This document shows positions 1 through 12,724 of a stretch of 64,000 bases of DNA, piece by piece; positions within the stretch are counted from its first letter, which is position 1; each line of letters begins with the position of its first letter. Source of the DNA: Escarpia spicata (lineage: Eukaryota; Annelida; Polychaeta; Sabellida; Siboglinidae); NCBI GenBank assembly GCA_963995525.1, contig OZ023212.1:8828504-8892503 (forward strand). Direction: 5' to 3'. A model generated the notes under the pieces. The model was not told where the DNA came from and did not search any database. It saw only the letters and a list, made by a program, of their open reading frames with translations. Made by a program: the position numbers and the translations under genes.

Positions 1-693
1 CTGTTAAAACTACTGGTGTAGTTTATTTCGTTATTGGCATGGTCTGTTGGGTGGTACAATGCATAAAAGTTAAGGGGTGCGTTATAGGCACTTTCCCCTG
101 GACTGCATTAATACGCTAATTTGGGGAAGTGGATTTCTTCCCAGGTGTCGAGGTCCCGCCGCCTCTTTTCTGTGTTCACTAGCTCCATTGGACCAATGGC
201 CTCTGGTCTAACAATTGACGTGCATTTCAATAAACCAAAATGTAGTTAGTCGAGTTATTTACTAAGAAGTTACATGTTTGCTTTACCACCTATCACAGAA
301 ATACGGAAACTGCGGAGTGGTTAGCGACTCAGCAGATGGTGCCATAGTGAAAGGAATACAAATTGCAATAATGTAATGGGGATAACTGATGCACTTGGCT
401 TGCTGCTTTGTGGTTGGGGTATGATAAACATTGCTACTCGTTGGTTGGCATATTGTACCTGTCGCTTAATGGAACAATACATGTATTTTATGTTCATGTT
501 CACGGGATCTATTTGCTCAAAGTTATTAAAATATCACTTGTAATAAGGAATATGTGGACAAGATAGGTTCTCTAAATGCGACCTTCTACCAGATCATGGG
601 GATTCCGTCAGTGTCCTACAATATCATGTAACAGGGCGGGACAAAGTTTCACTCCGTGCTCGGTCGGAGTTTTAATTAATTAAGCCGACTTAC

Positions 694-800
694 TCCATGG
701 ATTCGAGTAGCTTGCCCGGTAGGACGGGAGGATCGTAGACGGTCTCGGCAATGTAGTGTCGATCGCAGTGGGCGTAGGCCGTCGACACGTGGACAAGTGC
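694..800 (-). CDS. FAR1-like: FAR-B coding exon 3b
   Basis: Acceptor CTGCAG|GCACTT and donor ATGGA|GTAAGT, 107 nt, phase 0 in and phase 2 out. It encodes [19 protein letters not shown] and a proline-rich segment ending KLLESM. The exit phase matches FAR-A, where the next exon begins with the Trp-Met-Asp-Asp motif. No such exon is visible at 1-660. Confidence 0.92.
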
Positions 801-3800
801 CTGCAGTGTAAGAGCAGTCGTTTGTACTTTATCAAATAAGGGACATCTCTCAGCTGGGGGCGATGTGCGACGAAGAATTAAAAATGAATTGGCCTACACT
901 GGGAGAATAAACTAAATGCCCTAATGTTACATTTGGTGACGGGAACGTTTATGTTTGCAACCGATCTCAGTTTATTTATGTCTTTTAGCAAGTGCTTCAG
1001 AAAAATGTGCAATTCTAATATAGTAATTTATATTCTACAAAGACAATGAAATACATTTACTTTGTGTAATTAATCAGTCCTTTTATTATGGTTAACCTCT
1101 CGTGAGGCATTAAGAGTTTATTTTTAATAGACAGCCTGACATGGATCGTGATTTTTTGACGTCGTTCAGCAACTGTTTAAGAAAAAGTCCATTGTACAAA
1201 TTAACATTGAAGTTAATGAAACACTTTCATTTTGTGTAATTAACACAGTTCTTTAACACGGTATGATAAAACATTCGGGAGGCATTCGCATAAGATTTCG
1301 CTGTCAGTAGACATTCTGAGATTACGTCCTGCTACCGTAACAATTTGTTTGGGGACATACTTGTGTAGAATTAATCACCGTGCTAATAACACAAATGAAA
1401 ATCAGCCACAACATATTTACCTAAAGTTATTATTTTATTTCATCACATTATCATATTTTGAAAAACATTGTACTGTACGTCGCCATTGGGCATCAGTGGA
1501 TCCTGGCTTATATATATATTTGTTTTTATCGATGTATTAATTTTTATATGGATATACTGTTTTTATTGATGAAAATACTGATTGTTTATCCGAAATAAAA
1601 ACAATATTATTATTATTTTATGATACATTGATTAAGATCATTCGAATGCGAAACACACACACACGTACACACGCACACACACCTCTAACTTGGTTAGTTT
1701 GTAGCACAGCTGCAGCATCTTCTGGACGGCCACCACGTTCATTCTCATTGCCACTCTGGAACACAGAAACAACGTTCATTCTCATTGCCACTCTGGAACA
1801 CAGAAACAACGTTCATTCTCATTGCCACTCTGGAACATAGAAACAACGTTCATTCTCATTGCCGCTCAGGAACACAGAAACAACGTTCATTCTCATTGCC
1901 ACTCTGGAACACAGAAACAACTTTAATTCCCATTGCCACTCTGGAACATAGAAACAACGTTCTTTCTCATTGCCACTCTAGAACATAGAAACAACGTTCA
2001 TTCTCATTGCCACTCTGGAACACAGAAACAACGTTCACACTCACTGCCATTTCGATCATTCCATCTTTAAAAATAAATCATCACAAAATATGTATTCGAT
2101 TACTTAATCCGGACTACGTTGTCTGCTAATGGTTGGTCAATACCTGGCGTGGCCTCTGTTTTCAAACTGCACTTTCAAACTGCAAAGTCTGGATGGCGAA
2201 ATGTATGTGTTTATTATGTGAAAATGTTACTATAGACCTGACAGTCGTATTCGTATGGTATTGATTTTACTATTAAAACTACTGACTAGGCTAAATAGCA
2301 AAACCGAAATCATGCGTAACGTTGTGATCAATTGATTTACCTCCGCGTAACATCCGGTACGAACCCTTAAACCGGTACAAACCTTAACCCATTGGGAATT
2401 ACAAACACAAATATTCGTTACTTTTATTCCGAGGTGCCGCACATTAATCCTGAAAATGTGGGGCGCAACCCGTCCAGGATAAAAACAACATTGTATTTAG
2501 ATGTCTGACGATGCTAACGGACCGACCTGAGCGTCTCGTCAAAGCGGACGGTGGCGGCCGAGTGGAAGACGATGGAGACGCTGTCCGCAAGTCGGACGTG
2601 GTCCTCCGGGCTGATGCCGAGGTCAGGCTCCATCAGGTCACCGGCGATCAGCTTCACCTTCTCAGCGACATGTGGCTGCCTCTCACGCACCATGTCGAAC
2701 AGCTGAGGGTGATAAGGCGGCACAAACGTACGTATAATGTGACGACACCAGTTTTTCACGTCTAGGGACCGTTTACTAAGATATTCAGCTGATATAGAAA
2801 ATCCGTCATCAAATACAATCATTTTTTTTTAATTTAATGAGTTTTTAAGATGCAAATAACTGCTGTTTATCACCGAGGGCACAGTTCGCATAAACTGGCG
2901 AAAGTGTCCCGGTGATGCATTATGGTGTTAACGGTTTTCAGTATCAAGATCACACACTGATTAGGAGCTGACTAACTTTTAAAGAGCAGAATCGGGCTTA
3001 TGATTTAGAGCAGGGCAGACGGCAGTTGCCCAGAGTCCCCACAATATAATTGTTATAGGGGCCTTCACAAAATGCTTTTTGGGGTAATTTCTTTTGGAGT
3101 AGAAACGTTCTTAGACGTAACCCGAGTGCTTAACTATGGTGCAAATGAATGTACTAAATTGACAAAAGTCGTACTTTGCTGTGAAGTGCCTATTGTAGAA
3201 GTTAGGAAGGAGTGAGAACTGGTATGATGCGATACCCGGCCAATTAATTAATGACCACGGGCCCTCGCTGTCTTAAATCCGGCGGTGCCGGTTGTAGGAG
3301 AAACGGTCCCTCGAATTGAAAACTTGATGATCAGCAGAATCTTCTACTTTGTAGAGTTGGTGGTCCCATTCAAAAGATTGTGGTCGACGGTATTATTATA
3401 ACATTTAAATTATAATAACTACATTGTCAGTTTTATAATGAAACGAGACGACGGACAATATCTCCCGCACTTCAGTCAGAAAGTTACTAAAAGCAAAACT
3501 TGTTTTCTTGTATTGCTAAAATCATGCACGACATCATTAAACAATTTACAAATGCCAAACACTACGCATTTATATTGTTTAAACGTATTAGATGTATGTA
3601 AACAGCTGACTGAGAAATAGTACAAGCCACTTCGTCATTGTGTGTCGAGTCTTGTTATTTACTGGATGTCGAGAACGACCCGTTGTTATTACGCTGCATA
3701 ACGAAAGAGCTTCTGCCCCGTTTCCAATGCACGGGTAGTTTGTGATGCACTCGCATCTTCATTAAGACTCGTCGACCGGAGTGTAGCTGCATGCAGAGTT

Positions 3801-6236
3801 TAAAAAAAATTTTAACACGACTGAAATGATTTTTTCCCTGTTGCATTGGAAGAGTCGCCCACTAATCTGGTTTCCCAACCAATTGTTAGTGACTTCCTTA
3901 GCCACTTGCTACCTGAGGCGCTTGCGTTGGGTGGCAGCCTTGTTAAATCATTGATGATTAGATTACGAGTCTTCTCTGTAAAACAACGAGCTGGATATCG
4001 TGAACCCAACCTGCACTCGGCGCAACTCAACCTTGGGTTATCCTTGATTCTGTATAATAACAAGGCATAACATTGTGTGGAGCACACTATTATACAACCC
4101 GTAATAACTTGACTATTCAAAGCCCATCTCAAAATAGATGGAAACAATTAGTAATTCATAATTCGGAGCAAACGATACCGTGTCAACGTGTGCCGTTGTT
4201 GAGCCTGTAACTAGATTAGGCTGCCAAGACTAGTATACATGCATAAGTGTGTCCACATAGGTCCAGTTGAATTGCCTTCAATGTTGTATATAATGTAGAA
4301 CAGCTACGAATCTCCGCTGGCATTCCATTCCATGTGTGCACTTTTTAAAAATAAACAAATTAAACTTCTTTAAATGTATTTGTGCAGAATTTTTTGGTTG
4401 GGGCTATGTTCTAGATTGACACGCTGTTGCCGTTATTCATTCCAGCTTCAATCTGATGGCACCTTTCGTAACTGCACAATTATTACGTATACGGAGGGGC
4501 CACTTCGTCTACCCGCCACCAGTAACAACTGGGTACCTGACGTTGTAGTGATCACGTACGACCGCTCACATATGTGGATATTTAAAAATCTGTATGTATA
4601 CCAGCCAATTTCTCCCGGATTTTCCGGGAGTCTTCCAGGTTTGTCATGATTCTCCCGGACTCACGGAAAAGAATGCAATCTCCCGAATTTTCGGTTACGA
4701 CGATAATTGTCCGCGTTGTTAAGAAAATCTACAATTTTGTTTCAGACCCCCATCAGCGCCCGATCTTGTAATATCCAACTCAACAAAACTGAACTGTTAA
4801 GACTCACAAAAAAACAAATATTTATCTCAAAAACCACCCCGGCCCGTCTTCCTAAGTCCAATAAAGCTAAACGACTCGTACTAAATCTCGAATCTACCGG
4901 ATTTTGAACGTCTGAAGTATATATATATATATATAATATATACATGTATATTTATAATTATATATATATACATATATACTAATATATATATATTAATATA
5001 CATATATACTAATATATATTAATATATATATATATATATATATAAATAACTGATAACTACTGTTAAAGAGCACAGCGAGATGAAAGGATTGAAACTAAAC
5101 GTAAAGAAGACTAAGATTATGGATGTGAAAGGATGTTGAGAACCATCAGAAGTCTTAGTAGATGGCGAGGAAATAGAACGAATGGAAAGTTTTGAATATC
5201 TGGGGTCACTGATAGAAGCGGATGGAGATGGAACGAAAGAGATCAAGCGGAGATTGGCAATGGCGAGTAAAAAGTTGACGGAGATGAAGAAGCTATGGAA
5301 AGCAACGAACAAAGATATGAAACTACGAATTATCCGAGTCTGCATATTTCCAACGGCTACGTATGGATGCGAAACCTGGACTCTTAATAAGAACATTACT
5401 AAACGTATAAATACATTTGAAAACAAGTGTTATAGGAAGATATTACAAGTTTCGTGGACTGAACGTTAAACTAACGAATCCATCGCAGATGAGCTTGGTG
5501 TTATACCCGGGACTTTATTGAACTTTGTAAAAAACAGAAACTAAGTTATTTCGGCCATGTGTAACGGCATCAATATCTAGAGACACTAATAATGGAAGGA
5601 AAAGTGGAAGGCAGCAGAAGCAGAGGAAGACCTAGGAGACAATGGGAGAAGGACAGAGGAATAGTAGCAGACGTCTGCCGAGTGGGGAGACTGGCAAACG
5701 AAAAAGCTCTCTATAGACAATCCATCAAGGCTGCAACGTCCGGAAATGGATAAGCAAACCGAATCAATGTATATATATATATATGTATAATATATATAAT
5801 ATTATATATATATATATGTGTGTATAATATATATATATATAATATTATATGTATATATAGGCGACGCGAGGGGACGGGAGGTGATCACATATACTTATAT
5901 ATCTTTGCAAAAATATATAAGTATCTGCTATCAGCTCCTGTCCCTTCGCGTCGTGCAGTTAGTTGACAATTAAGTTGTTATTGACGACACCTACTTCTCT
6001 ACGTCCTCCCCATGTCCTCAATATACACAAACAGCGCAACCCACCTTGCTGGCGAGCAGCTTCTCCACCCTAGACTTGGGGTCGTCGCCCTTCTTGGGGC
6101 GCACGAGCAGGTAGATGGTGGAGATCTCGGGGCAAGAGCGGAGCAGTTTCTCCAGGAGCACCTTGCCCATGAAGCCCGTGCCGCCCGTCACGAACACACT
6201 GCGCCCCGCATAGAAGTCGGCGATGGTTGACGGCAT
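694..6236 (-). CDS. FAR1-like: Fatty acyl-CoA reductase, paralogue B (5' part, four coding exons)
   Basis: Coding exons in order are 6236-6045, 2702-2527, 1755-1683 and 800-694, giving 182 codons plus two bases. The next exon lies beyond the left edge. All introns are GT-AG and keep phase. The product is the N-terminal NAD-binding (NAD_binding_4, Rossmann) half of a fatty acyl-CoA reductase, which reduces long-chain acyl-CoA to fatty alcohol with NADPH, usually at peroxisomes. Visible motifs are the nucleotide-binding [10 protein letters not shown] (residues 16-25), [18 protein letters not shown] and [10 protein letters not shown]. The start at [11 protein letters not shown] fits the family N-terminus and follows a splice acceptor near 6246 (or 6242), so the 5' UTR is spliced. 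It is a tandem paralogue of the gene at 26577-41427, in the same orientation. It differs by one extra intron inside the region that is a single exon there. No frameshift or stop is seen in the four exons. Function after the window edge cannot be judged. Confidence 0.92.
801..1682. other. FAR-B intron between exons 3a and 3b
   Basis: An AT-rich intron of about 0.9 kb absent from FAR-A. No coding or mobile element recognised. The 5' end is a GT/CA-rich run (1655-1682). Confidence 0.7.
1683..1755 (-). CDS. FAR1-like: FAR-B coding exon 3a, whose acceptor is repeated in a 37-bp minisatellite
   Basis: Acceptor TTCCAG|AGTGGC and donor TTAGAG|GTGTGT, 73 nt. It finishes an Arg codon begun in exon 2 and adds 24 residues including [10 protein letters not shown], aligned without gap to the start of FAR-A exon 3. 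The intron side of this acceptor is the minisatellite at 1735-2050. Exons 3a and 3b together are 180 nt, exactly the length of the single FAR-A exon 3. Confidence 0.88.
1735..2050 (-). repeat. 37-bp minisatellite repeating the FAR-B exon 3a acceptor
   Basis: About 8.5 copies at 37-bp spacing. On the gene strand each contains TTTCTGTGTTCCAG| followed by AGTGGCAATGAGAATGAACG, identical to the first 20 bases of exon 3a. One copy has TCCTGAG and one CTAG at the junction. The array occupies the exon-proximal end of the intron. Confidence 0.94.
2527..2702 (-). CDS. FAR1-like: FAR-B coding exon 2
   Basis: Acceptor CCTCAG|CTG and donor CTCAG|GTCGGT. The exon is 176 nt, identical in length to FAR-A exon 2, and ends in phase 2. 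It encodes [10 protein letters not shown], then the conserved [11 protein letters not shown] and [15 protein letters not shown]. Confidence 0.93.
2823..4900. other. FAR-B intron 1, part without recognised genes
   Basis: Non-coding by inspection, apart from the dispersed repeat copy near 2931. A CTCCCGGATTTTCCGGGAG palindrome-like stretch lies near 4612-4632, probably in an unclassified old repeat. Confidence 0.6.
2931..3015. repeat. Dispersed repeat copy in FAR-B intron 1
   Basis: Contains CAGTATCAAGATCACACACT and TTTAAAGAGCAGAATCGGGC, related to the copies at 27820 and 37450. Confidence 0.6.
4915..5045. repeat. TA-rich microsatellite
   Basis: Long runs of TA with scattered interruptions, immediately before the RTE fragment. 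Confidence 0.9.
5055..5754 (+). mobile_element. RTE-type non-LTR retrotransposon 3' fragment
   Basis: Translation gives the C-terminal part of a reverse transcriptase [77 protein letters not shown] and [10 protein letters not shown]. Stops at about 5138, 5466 and 5561 show it is dead. It is flanked on both sides by long TA microsatellites (4915-5045 and 5769-5860) and lies in FAR-B intron 1, antisense to the gene. Confidence 0.9.
5769..5860. repeat. TA-rich microsatellite
   Basis: TA runs directly after the RTE fragment, mirroring the run on its other side. Confidence 0.9.
6045..6236 (-). CDS. FAR1-like: FAR-B coding exon 1 (start codon, NADPH-binding loop)
   Basis: The ATG is at 6236-6234 and the exon has 64 codons. 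It ends AAG|GTGGGT in phase 0, the same intron position as in FAR-A. It encodes the [18 protein letters not shown]ossmann glycine loop and [10 protein letters not shown]. The open frame continues upstream of the ATG, but a splice acceptor (CCAG) lies only about 10 bases upstream, so that extension is judged to be intron. Confidence 0.93.
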
Positions 6237-6853
6237 GTTGACCTGTCTGGAATGCCGTCTGTGACGAGTCAAACTGCAACACACCCAAGTCGTTGTCAAT
6301 GCACCGGCGTTGTTTATTACGTTTATAAAAGCCGCTGTCAGACTTAACGGAATTATCCCAACAAGAAACCTGTGTCTTGGTCTGAATATTTCGGCCACAT
6401 CGCAAAGCCGTTTTCAACGGATGGGCGCTCCAGACGTGTCACGTGACCAGCATCATAAACCTGGAGAAAGACTGGCGGGAGGAATAACCTGAAGAAACCA
6501 CCCATGTTTCTTGACGTTTTTAAATGTGTTTAAGATAAGCCCAGAAACGGGAACGTCATTGCATTAAAGAAAAACCCAGTGTTGTTTATTTATTAAAAAT
6601 TATGAAAATTAATTCACTCTTATTTATATGTATTAAACTAATCGACAATTAGGCATTTATTAAACAACATTTTAATTAATTAACTTGTTTATTTTAATGA
6701 TTTAGATGAATTCACAGTTTTTGGCGCGATATTAAAGTCCTTAGGACTGTTCATTTAAACACTAACTCGACTTCTCTGTTAATGTTGCTAATTGAGTAAA
6801 TTCCCAACCCGTTGATACTACGCCGTAGCCAATAGCAATTGCATAGTAAACAT

Positions 6854-7550
6854 TAGAGAGTGCCTGCAAGCACACCGATCTCGATTCCCTTCCCTATCTC
6901 TAACGCGCTGTGCATACTACGTCATCGCTTGTTGGGTTTATGCGATCGGTTAAGTGTCGATCGGATAGGTAAATACGTAACCGATAGGGGTGATCGGTAA
7001 GCGCAATCCCTATCCATTTTACGTTCAAATCATGGATGAATCAAAGTAAACAATATGACAGCATTGCACATACAACTGTGTTTGACTGATTAGCCGCCTC
7101 GTTTTAATGGCAGTTGTGTTTAATGCTTTGTTGTTTTCACAAAAAATTCTTCCGTAAGATATCTATGTGCTAAATTTCTAACACACATTCAGTTAAATTT
7201 GTGCAAATAAAATGTTAGAAAAGTGGTCTTGGGTGAAGTACTTACGAATATAAACAGGCAAATCAAAAGCTTGCAAAAGGCGCTAAAAACGCGCATCCTA
7301 TCTTCGCTGTGATGTGCTTTTGTACATAATTCCAAAATTATTTAGATGCATTATAGTCTATCCATTTGAGCTTGTGATTAAAACCACATATCCAGCTGAA
7401 AAAGGCATAAATGTACGATACGTTGGCGAGTGAAACGCCGTGATGCAGACACTCCTGACGGTTACCTATCTCCAACAATCGACACCGATTGCGGAGCGCT
7501 TTAGGGATAGGGAAGGGAATCGAGATCGGTATGCTTGCAGACACTCTCTA
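6854..7550. mobile_element. MITE-like element with about 45-bp terminal inverted repeats
   Basis: TAGAGAGTGCCTGCAAGCAC at 6854 and its inverted partner ending at 7550 match over about 45-50 bp with few differences, including CCGATCTCGATTCCCTTCCC. The 600-bp interior has no coding capacity. No clear target-site duplication is seen, so the superfamily is unknown. Confidence 0.75.
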
Positions 7551-7789
7551 TCGTTTGACTTTGAAACATACGTTCCTCTCTCCACGTATTATCTACGTAC
7601 ACATGTGGTTGATGCGTGTCAACATTATCGACCGGAATAAAAGAACCGACCGGCGTTATCACAATGTAGACTTGGCGTTTATTTATTCACAAGACAGTGT
7701 TTGTGCGTGTTAATTCCGGCGCGTTGACGTCACGCCTTAACTACTTGGATTGACGTCGAACCGCCGAGGTAATGGGTTCTGTGTTGACG

Positions 7790-8227
7790 TTATCCGGGCG
7801 TTAAATAATATCCGGGTGACGTTTCTGCGCGTGCGCGTATCTAGGTGAATGTATTTAGCACCAGCTACGACTGTCGCGTTTTCAGTTATCCGGGCGTTAT
7901 GTATGTTTATATGCATATCTATATTTACACATATGTCTACATATATACATAAATTATAAACTGTTTGCTTCCCACAGACAAACACTTTCTGTCGTAAAAC
8001 AGTTTCCGCTCCACGCACACGTCACGTGACTTACTCTTATACTTGGTCACAAATCTGAAACAGCAAATTATAATTATATACTCTAACTATAACGCTCGTA
8101 TTACGACAACAAACGAAACATTTAACTACTGGATATTATTTATCAATTCGTGATCTACTGGTGCCAAATATGATGCCTTACATATGCAAATAAACATCAC
8201 CCGGATAAAATTTAACGCCCGGATAAA
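7790..8227. mobile_element. Foldback element with 32-bp inverted repeats
   Basis: TTATCCGGGCGTTAAATAAT at 7790-7821 (with ATCCGGGTGACG) is inverted at 8195-8227 with three or four mismatches. A further half-copy, TTATCCGGGCGTTATG, lies at 7887-7902. No open frame inside. Confidence 0.7.
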
Positions 8228-11200
8228 TGTAAGCGCGACAACGTCCTTGTTCACTTTATCCACCTGCGTCGAACACACGTGACTGGATGACTCGCGCATC
8301 TGGTTGGCTAGCTTTCAGGGATGCGATAGCATTGAGAACTGGCAACAATCATTCATATTGCATCTTCCAAACTACCAACTGGTTCTTCTCGTGGCATTTC
8401 TACACGCACAGCAGTTCTAGCTTTTCTCTTTCACCAACACAATGATCAATCACTTTTCTCTCGGGTGGCACATTAACATGTAGGCATATGTGTAGATTAT
8501 ACACAGCGTCTTGTATACCGCGGGGAGAGGGAATTAGCTTGCACCGGAAGCAGTATTGCATTCAGAAGAGAGAAAGCATTCTGAAAACCGGAAAGACTTG
8601 GGAAATAGTTAATAAAACACAAATCATTTATGTTTCCAGAGTATTCTACTGGACATTGCCACACTAACGTGGTTTATATTTATGACATATATCGGTTGGC
8701 TAAATAATATCCACACACACAATTGATAGTGTAGTGATCTTCAAACACTGAATATTTTAGAAAGTACACGATTTGGGGATGGAATAAAATAAACCAGTTT
8801 CACAACAGACGAAGAACGCTTCGCGGCAATTATTGATTTACCAATAAATCATCACAACACAAATCGACAAACAAATCATTTAACACAAATCGATAGACAT
8901 CTCCAGATGCAATTACCACTTATACTCTGCTTCCGCAGTACTATTCGACTTTGCAATTACTGCATCAAAAGATAGTTAGCATAAACAGCCTGGATGCATT
9001 TAAGACAACAGCCAGACATTGCATTGTCCAAAATTCTAGAAACTAGAAGTTCTTGTATACGTATTACTGTTTATTCGCACGTTATTTGTGTAACTTGTTA
9101 TACCTGCACTATGTGTAAGCACGTGGTTCCTGTCCGCCTGCCAGACCACCGTCTGTGTCATCAGGAATTTGAGGCGAGGATGAAAACAGGAATACCAAGG
9201 AGACGAACTGGCATAACGTGGACAGTCGTTGACCCTGCTGCAGCCAATGTAGGCGAGGCGTCGCCATGTCAGCCTGACATGGCGATGACAGATGGTTGTC
9301 GCAGCCACAGCCCGCGGCAAATCACGGGGCGCGGGGAGACCGTAGGGAGGGGGTTAGCAACAGGTCATCGTATCAAAGGTCGAAACGCTCTGACGCAACG
9401 AGTTCACTGTCCACTGTCCCCTGGTTAATAACAGGTTTATGGGTGTCGGTCAGTCTGGCTGATCCATAGCCCAGAAACAGGATGTTATAGGGTGTGAGGA
9501 GGGCAAGAAATAATACAACTGAACATGCCCAGCTGGGGGTGAAGATCTATCTACCAATAACGTAGGCCCAAGTGCTATAATCTCGGGCTGCGAGCATGGG
9601 GAGTTTGACAAATAAACTACCGCATTTGTTTCATAGTTTACTGAAATTTTAACCATTTTCAGTAAGTACATGTTTTGCTAAACCTTGTCAATAAATATTT
9701 CTATAATCATTCGGTGTCTTACGTATTAAATTTTACTTTGAATTACCGTTTTTCTCTTGAAAAAAACTTGATTCGGTATGACCAGTAAACAATGAATGAT
9801 TATTATTTATTACTGAAACGTTCCCATCGGCGGTGACATGATACAGATCAGTTAACGAGGAAATGGTATTAATGACATTTTGGCGGACATGGTTGCTAAA
9901 GTTAACTGAATGAGCCTAAATTGCCGTAAATACGAATTTGCCTAAATTAAGACATTATTTGAAAAGAGCAACATTTCATTTTCACAATTTAGGAAATATC
10001 ACCATTTGTAGAAACAAACGAGACTTTCATAATAAAAATTAATTAATTAAAAACGCAGTTGTATTTGACGTGTTGTAGACTGTTCCATCTACAACACGTC
10101 TTGCAGACGTCCGCGTGTTTTTCTTCATTGAGAACATTTATAGTTATTAATGTTACTAAATTAACTATTATTATGTGGACTTGCACTGTCAAAAAAACTG
10201 TTCTGATCTGCATTTCTGTATTGATCAATCGTATTTATACCTGGCCAGTAATATCCAGCGCACGTGGTTACTGAGGTCGGCTTTGTCTCTAAGGTTTCGA
10301 GCAAGACTTCTGGAATATTAATTATAATTATGAATATTTGAAATGTCATGGGTTTAGCAAAGGTTCGAATTATAGCTAAGTACTTTATTTGATATACATT
10401 ACCTAGCTGTGAATAGAAAGCTCTGCGAGTGTTGCGTTGACTTCGGAATTATTACCTTAATTACTATTTTAGTTTACAACTAACTTGCCGATGTATTCCA
10501 ATCAAAGGCGAATCTAGGATGACGGAATGAAAGAGGCGGGGACAAACTTAGTAACCCAGCTGAGATTTTTCATACTGAAATGAATTGGGGAAACAGTTTG
10601 TATAGAAACAATAAAATAAAACATATTGCCATTGGGTGGGTATGGTACAATGTCCCGAAATAACCTATCACAACACACAAAACACATCAACAAACCAATC
10701 GTCACAAACAGGACGTCAGAAACAGACAATAAATTGGCTGATCACACAGCATTATTTTTCTAGTTTTTCTTTGTAGAACTTAGCATTAGAAACAAAGAAT
10801 TTAATTTTTTTGGGGGATGGCTCCTAAGATAAAGACCAATTGTGATGTTAGTAGGAGTCTCCCGTCCCACAGCAATTGTTTTATTGCTATTTGTTTTAGT
10901 TTTCTGTACTATATTATATATATTTAGTTAATTTTATATAAATTTGCACTGTATGTTTTACATTTCAATATTTGTCTGTATGTCTGAATAATGTGTTGTC
11001 TTACTGTGCTGTTTGGACTAATAAAAGTATCTCTATCCTATCAATTTTAATATATATGATACACAAAATCCAGGACGCACCTGCTGCATAAAAATACAAT
11101 TTCACGGCAGCCATAACGTCATTTTAAGGTAATTCTATACACATCTCCATGTCATTCGCGGTGTCAAATTACACCATACACACGTACATGCCATCATATC

Positions 11201-12724
11201 ATGACATGCAAATCATACCGACACGCCAAACGAATTTCACCATCTCCCAAGAAATGAGTTTGTACGAACGGGTCGTTACGTAGCAACAAATCGATATTCC
11301 GTAGCATGCCGAGAATTGACAGCCGAAGCCATCACGACGAGCTCCGAGAAATTTCAGGCTAGCAGTGGACATGACAATGCGTTCACACTACGCGGCGTGT
11401 CTAGAGGCGAATCCGCCATTGATGGTAGGTCGGCATGATATCTAGCTGGGCATGACAAGGTAATGCGGTGGCTTACCTGCACACGTGTTCGGACTGGCTG
11501 GCTCGGGTAGGTTTGGCGACGCACCCAACGGCGCGCCCCTTCTCATTTATATGTCCCGCCTGCAATTACGCAATTCGGACATGGACGCAACCATCTGCAG
11601 GGGGTGACAGGTTATAAAACGCTGCGCAGTTTGTGTTGGGGACCGTATCCTAGCCGCTGGTCGATACTGCCTGGTTAGCCCCATACGTGACTGAAATTTA
11701 ATATTAGCGCGACCGGTATGCATAATATGTTATCGGTCAGACTCGCGCCGTACATAATAGTTACGGTTATTCAGCTAATAACAGTTTTAATGTTTTCCTC
11801 AAATTTATTAGTTAGGATATGTGTACATTCTGGTGAGAATTGTTCGGTGCATAGGCCAGCTGTCATCTTTTACACTTAAATGTATGCGGCGTATCAATAT
11901 ATGTTTAATATGTGAAGGGGACACCGAGATTAGTTGTATGAGTACTAAGATGGTGTGTTGTTCGCGCATTTGTTACCTGACAAAAGACGTACCAATTATG
12001 ATTTAAGACAGATTAATGTATAGCCTTTGTCAATACCCGGACGAACTCCTTGTGCAACAGGCAATAAGCACTCAGTGGCAAAAAGATTGCACTACTAGTG
12101 TATAACGTTTTAATACATAATTTATATTATTTTATCGACTGTACACTGTAAATCTAACTCGACTGAATTGCTAATATCCTTATCCTACTTTATTGAAACC
12201 TTCCGACAGATGGCGCCCAAAATTTTTTTGTTTTGTGTCGTGGACAATATTTTCACCAGTACGTATTTTATATTCTTTGAAATTGAATAATGTGTTATAC
12301 ATAAGCTTCTGTTATTACAGGCGGTCCTTCTTGTGGGTTTCTTAGGAATCACATGAATTGCACTGCAATACAATTCTCTGTATCACATGTCCTTGTATCT
12401 TTGTAACAAAATAAATTGTATTATTACGTTACATTTTGCTATGTCGACTAATAGTTCATAATTTATTATATAATAAATTTATGTTTGTGAACAACTGAGC
12501 AAAATTAATGGCCTAACATTTGACTCGGTATGCGCACTATTACACATGGGTCAGGTGCATAACTGTATATTTGGCATTATTTATACAAAAACTACAGATA
12601 CCGGTGTTTTTAGCATAACTAAATTGTAATAGACTTACTGCGTGACACCGTTAAGTCTAACCGCGGTATCGCATTCGGTTTCAATCGCGTTAAACCAACG
12701 TGTTGCGATCGTGCCCAAGTCTAC
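8228..12724. other. Intergenic DNA upstream of FAR-B, no gene recognised
   Basis: The stretch 9000-9430 is GC-richer and open for 144 codons on the plus strand, but the translation has no recognised motif. It contains an 11-bp-arm palindrome (TCGCCATGTCA) at about 9261-9285. A TATAAAA at 11613 sits in a CpG-richer stretch (11240-11700), but no downstream coding exon was found. Confidence 0.5.

Noticed and set aside
6237..6398. Upstream extension of FAR-B exon 1 to an earlier ATG
   Set aside because: The extra residues have no family match and a splice acceptor lies just before the chosen ATG.
8994..9428. 144-codon plus-strand frame in GC-richer DNA
   Set aside because: The translation has no recognisable domain, and an overlapping minus frame of 94 codons exists. 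Kept only as a note on the intergenic segment.
11613..11619. TATAAAA as a gene promoter
   Set aside because: No coding exon or splice structure was found downstream on the plus strand.
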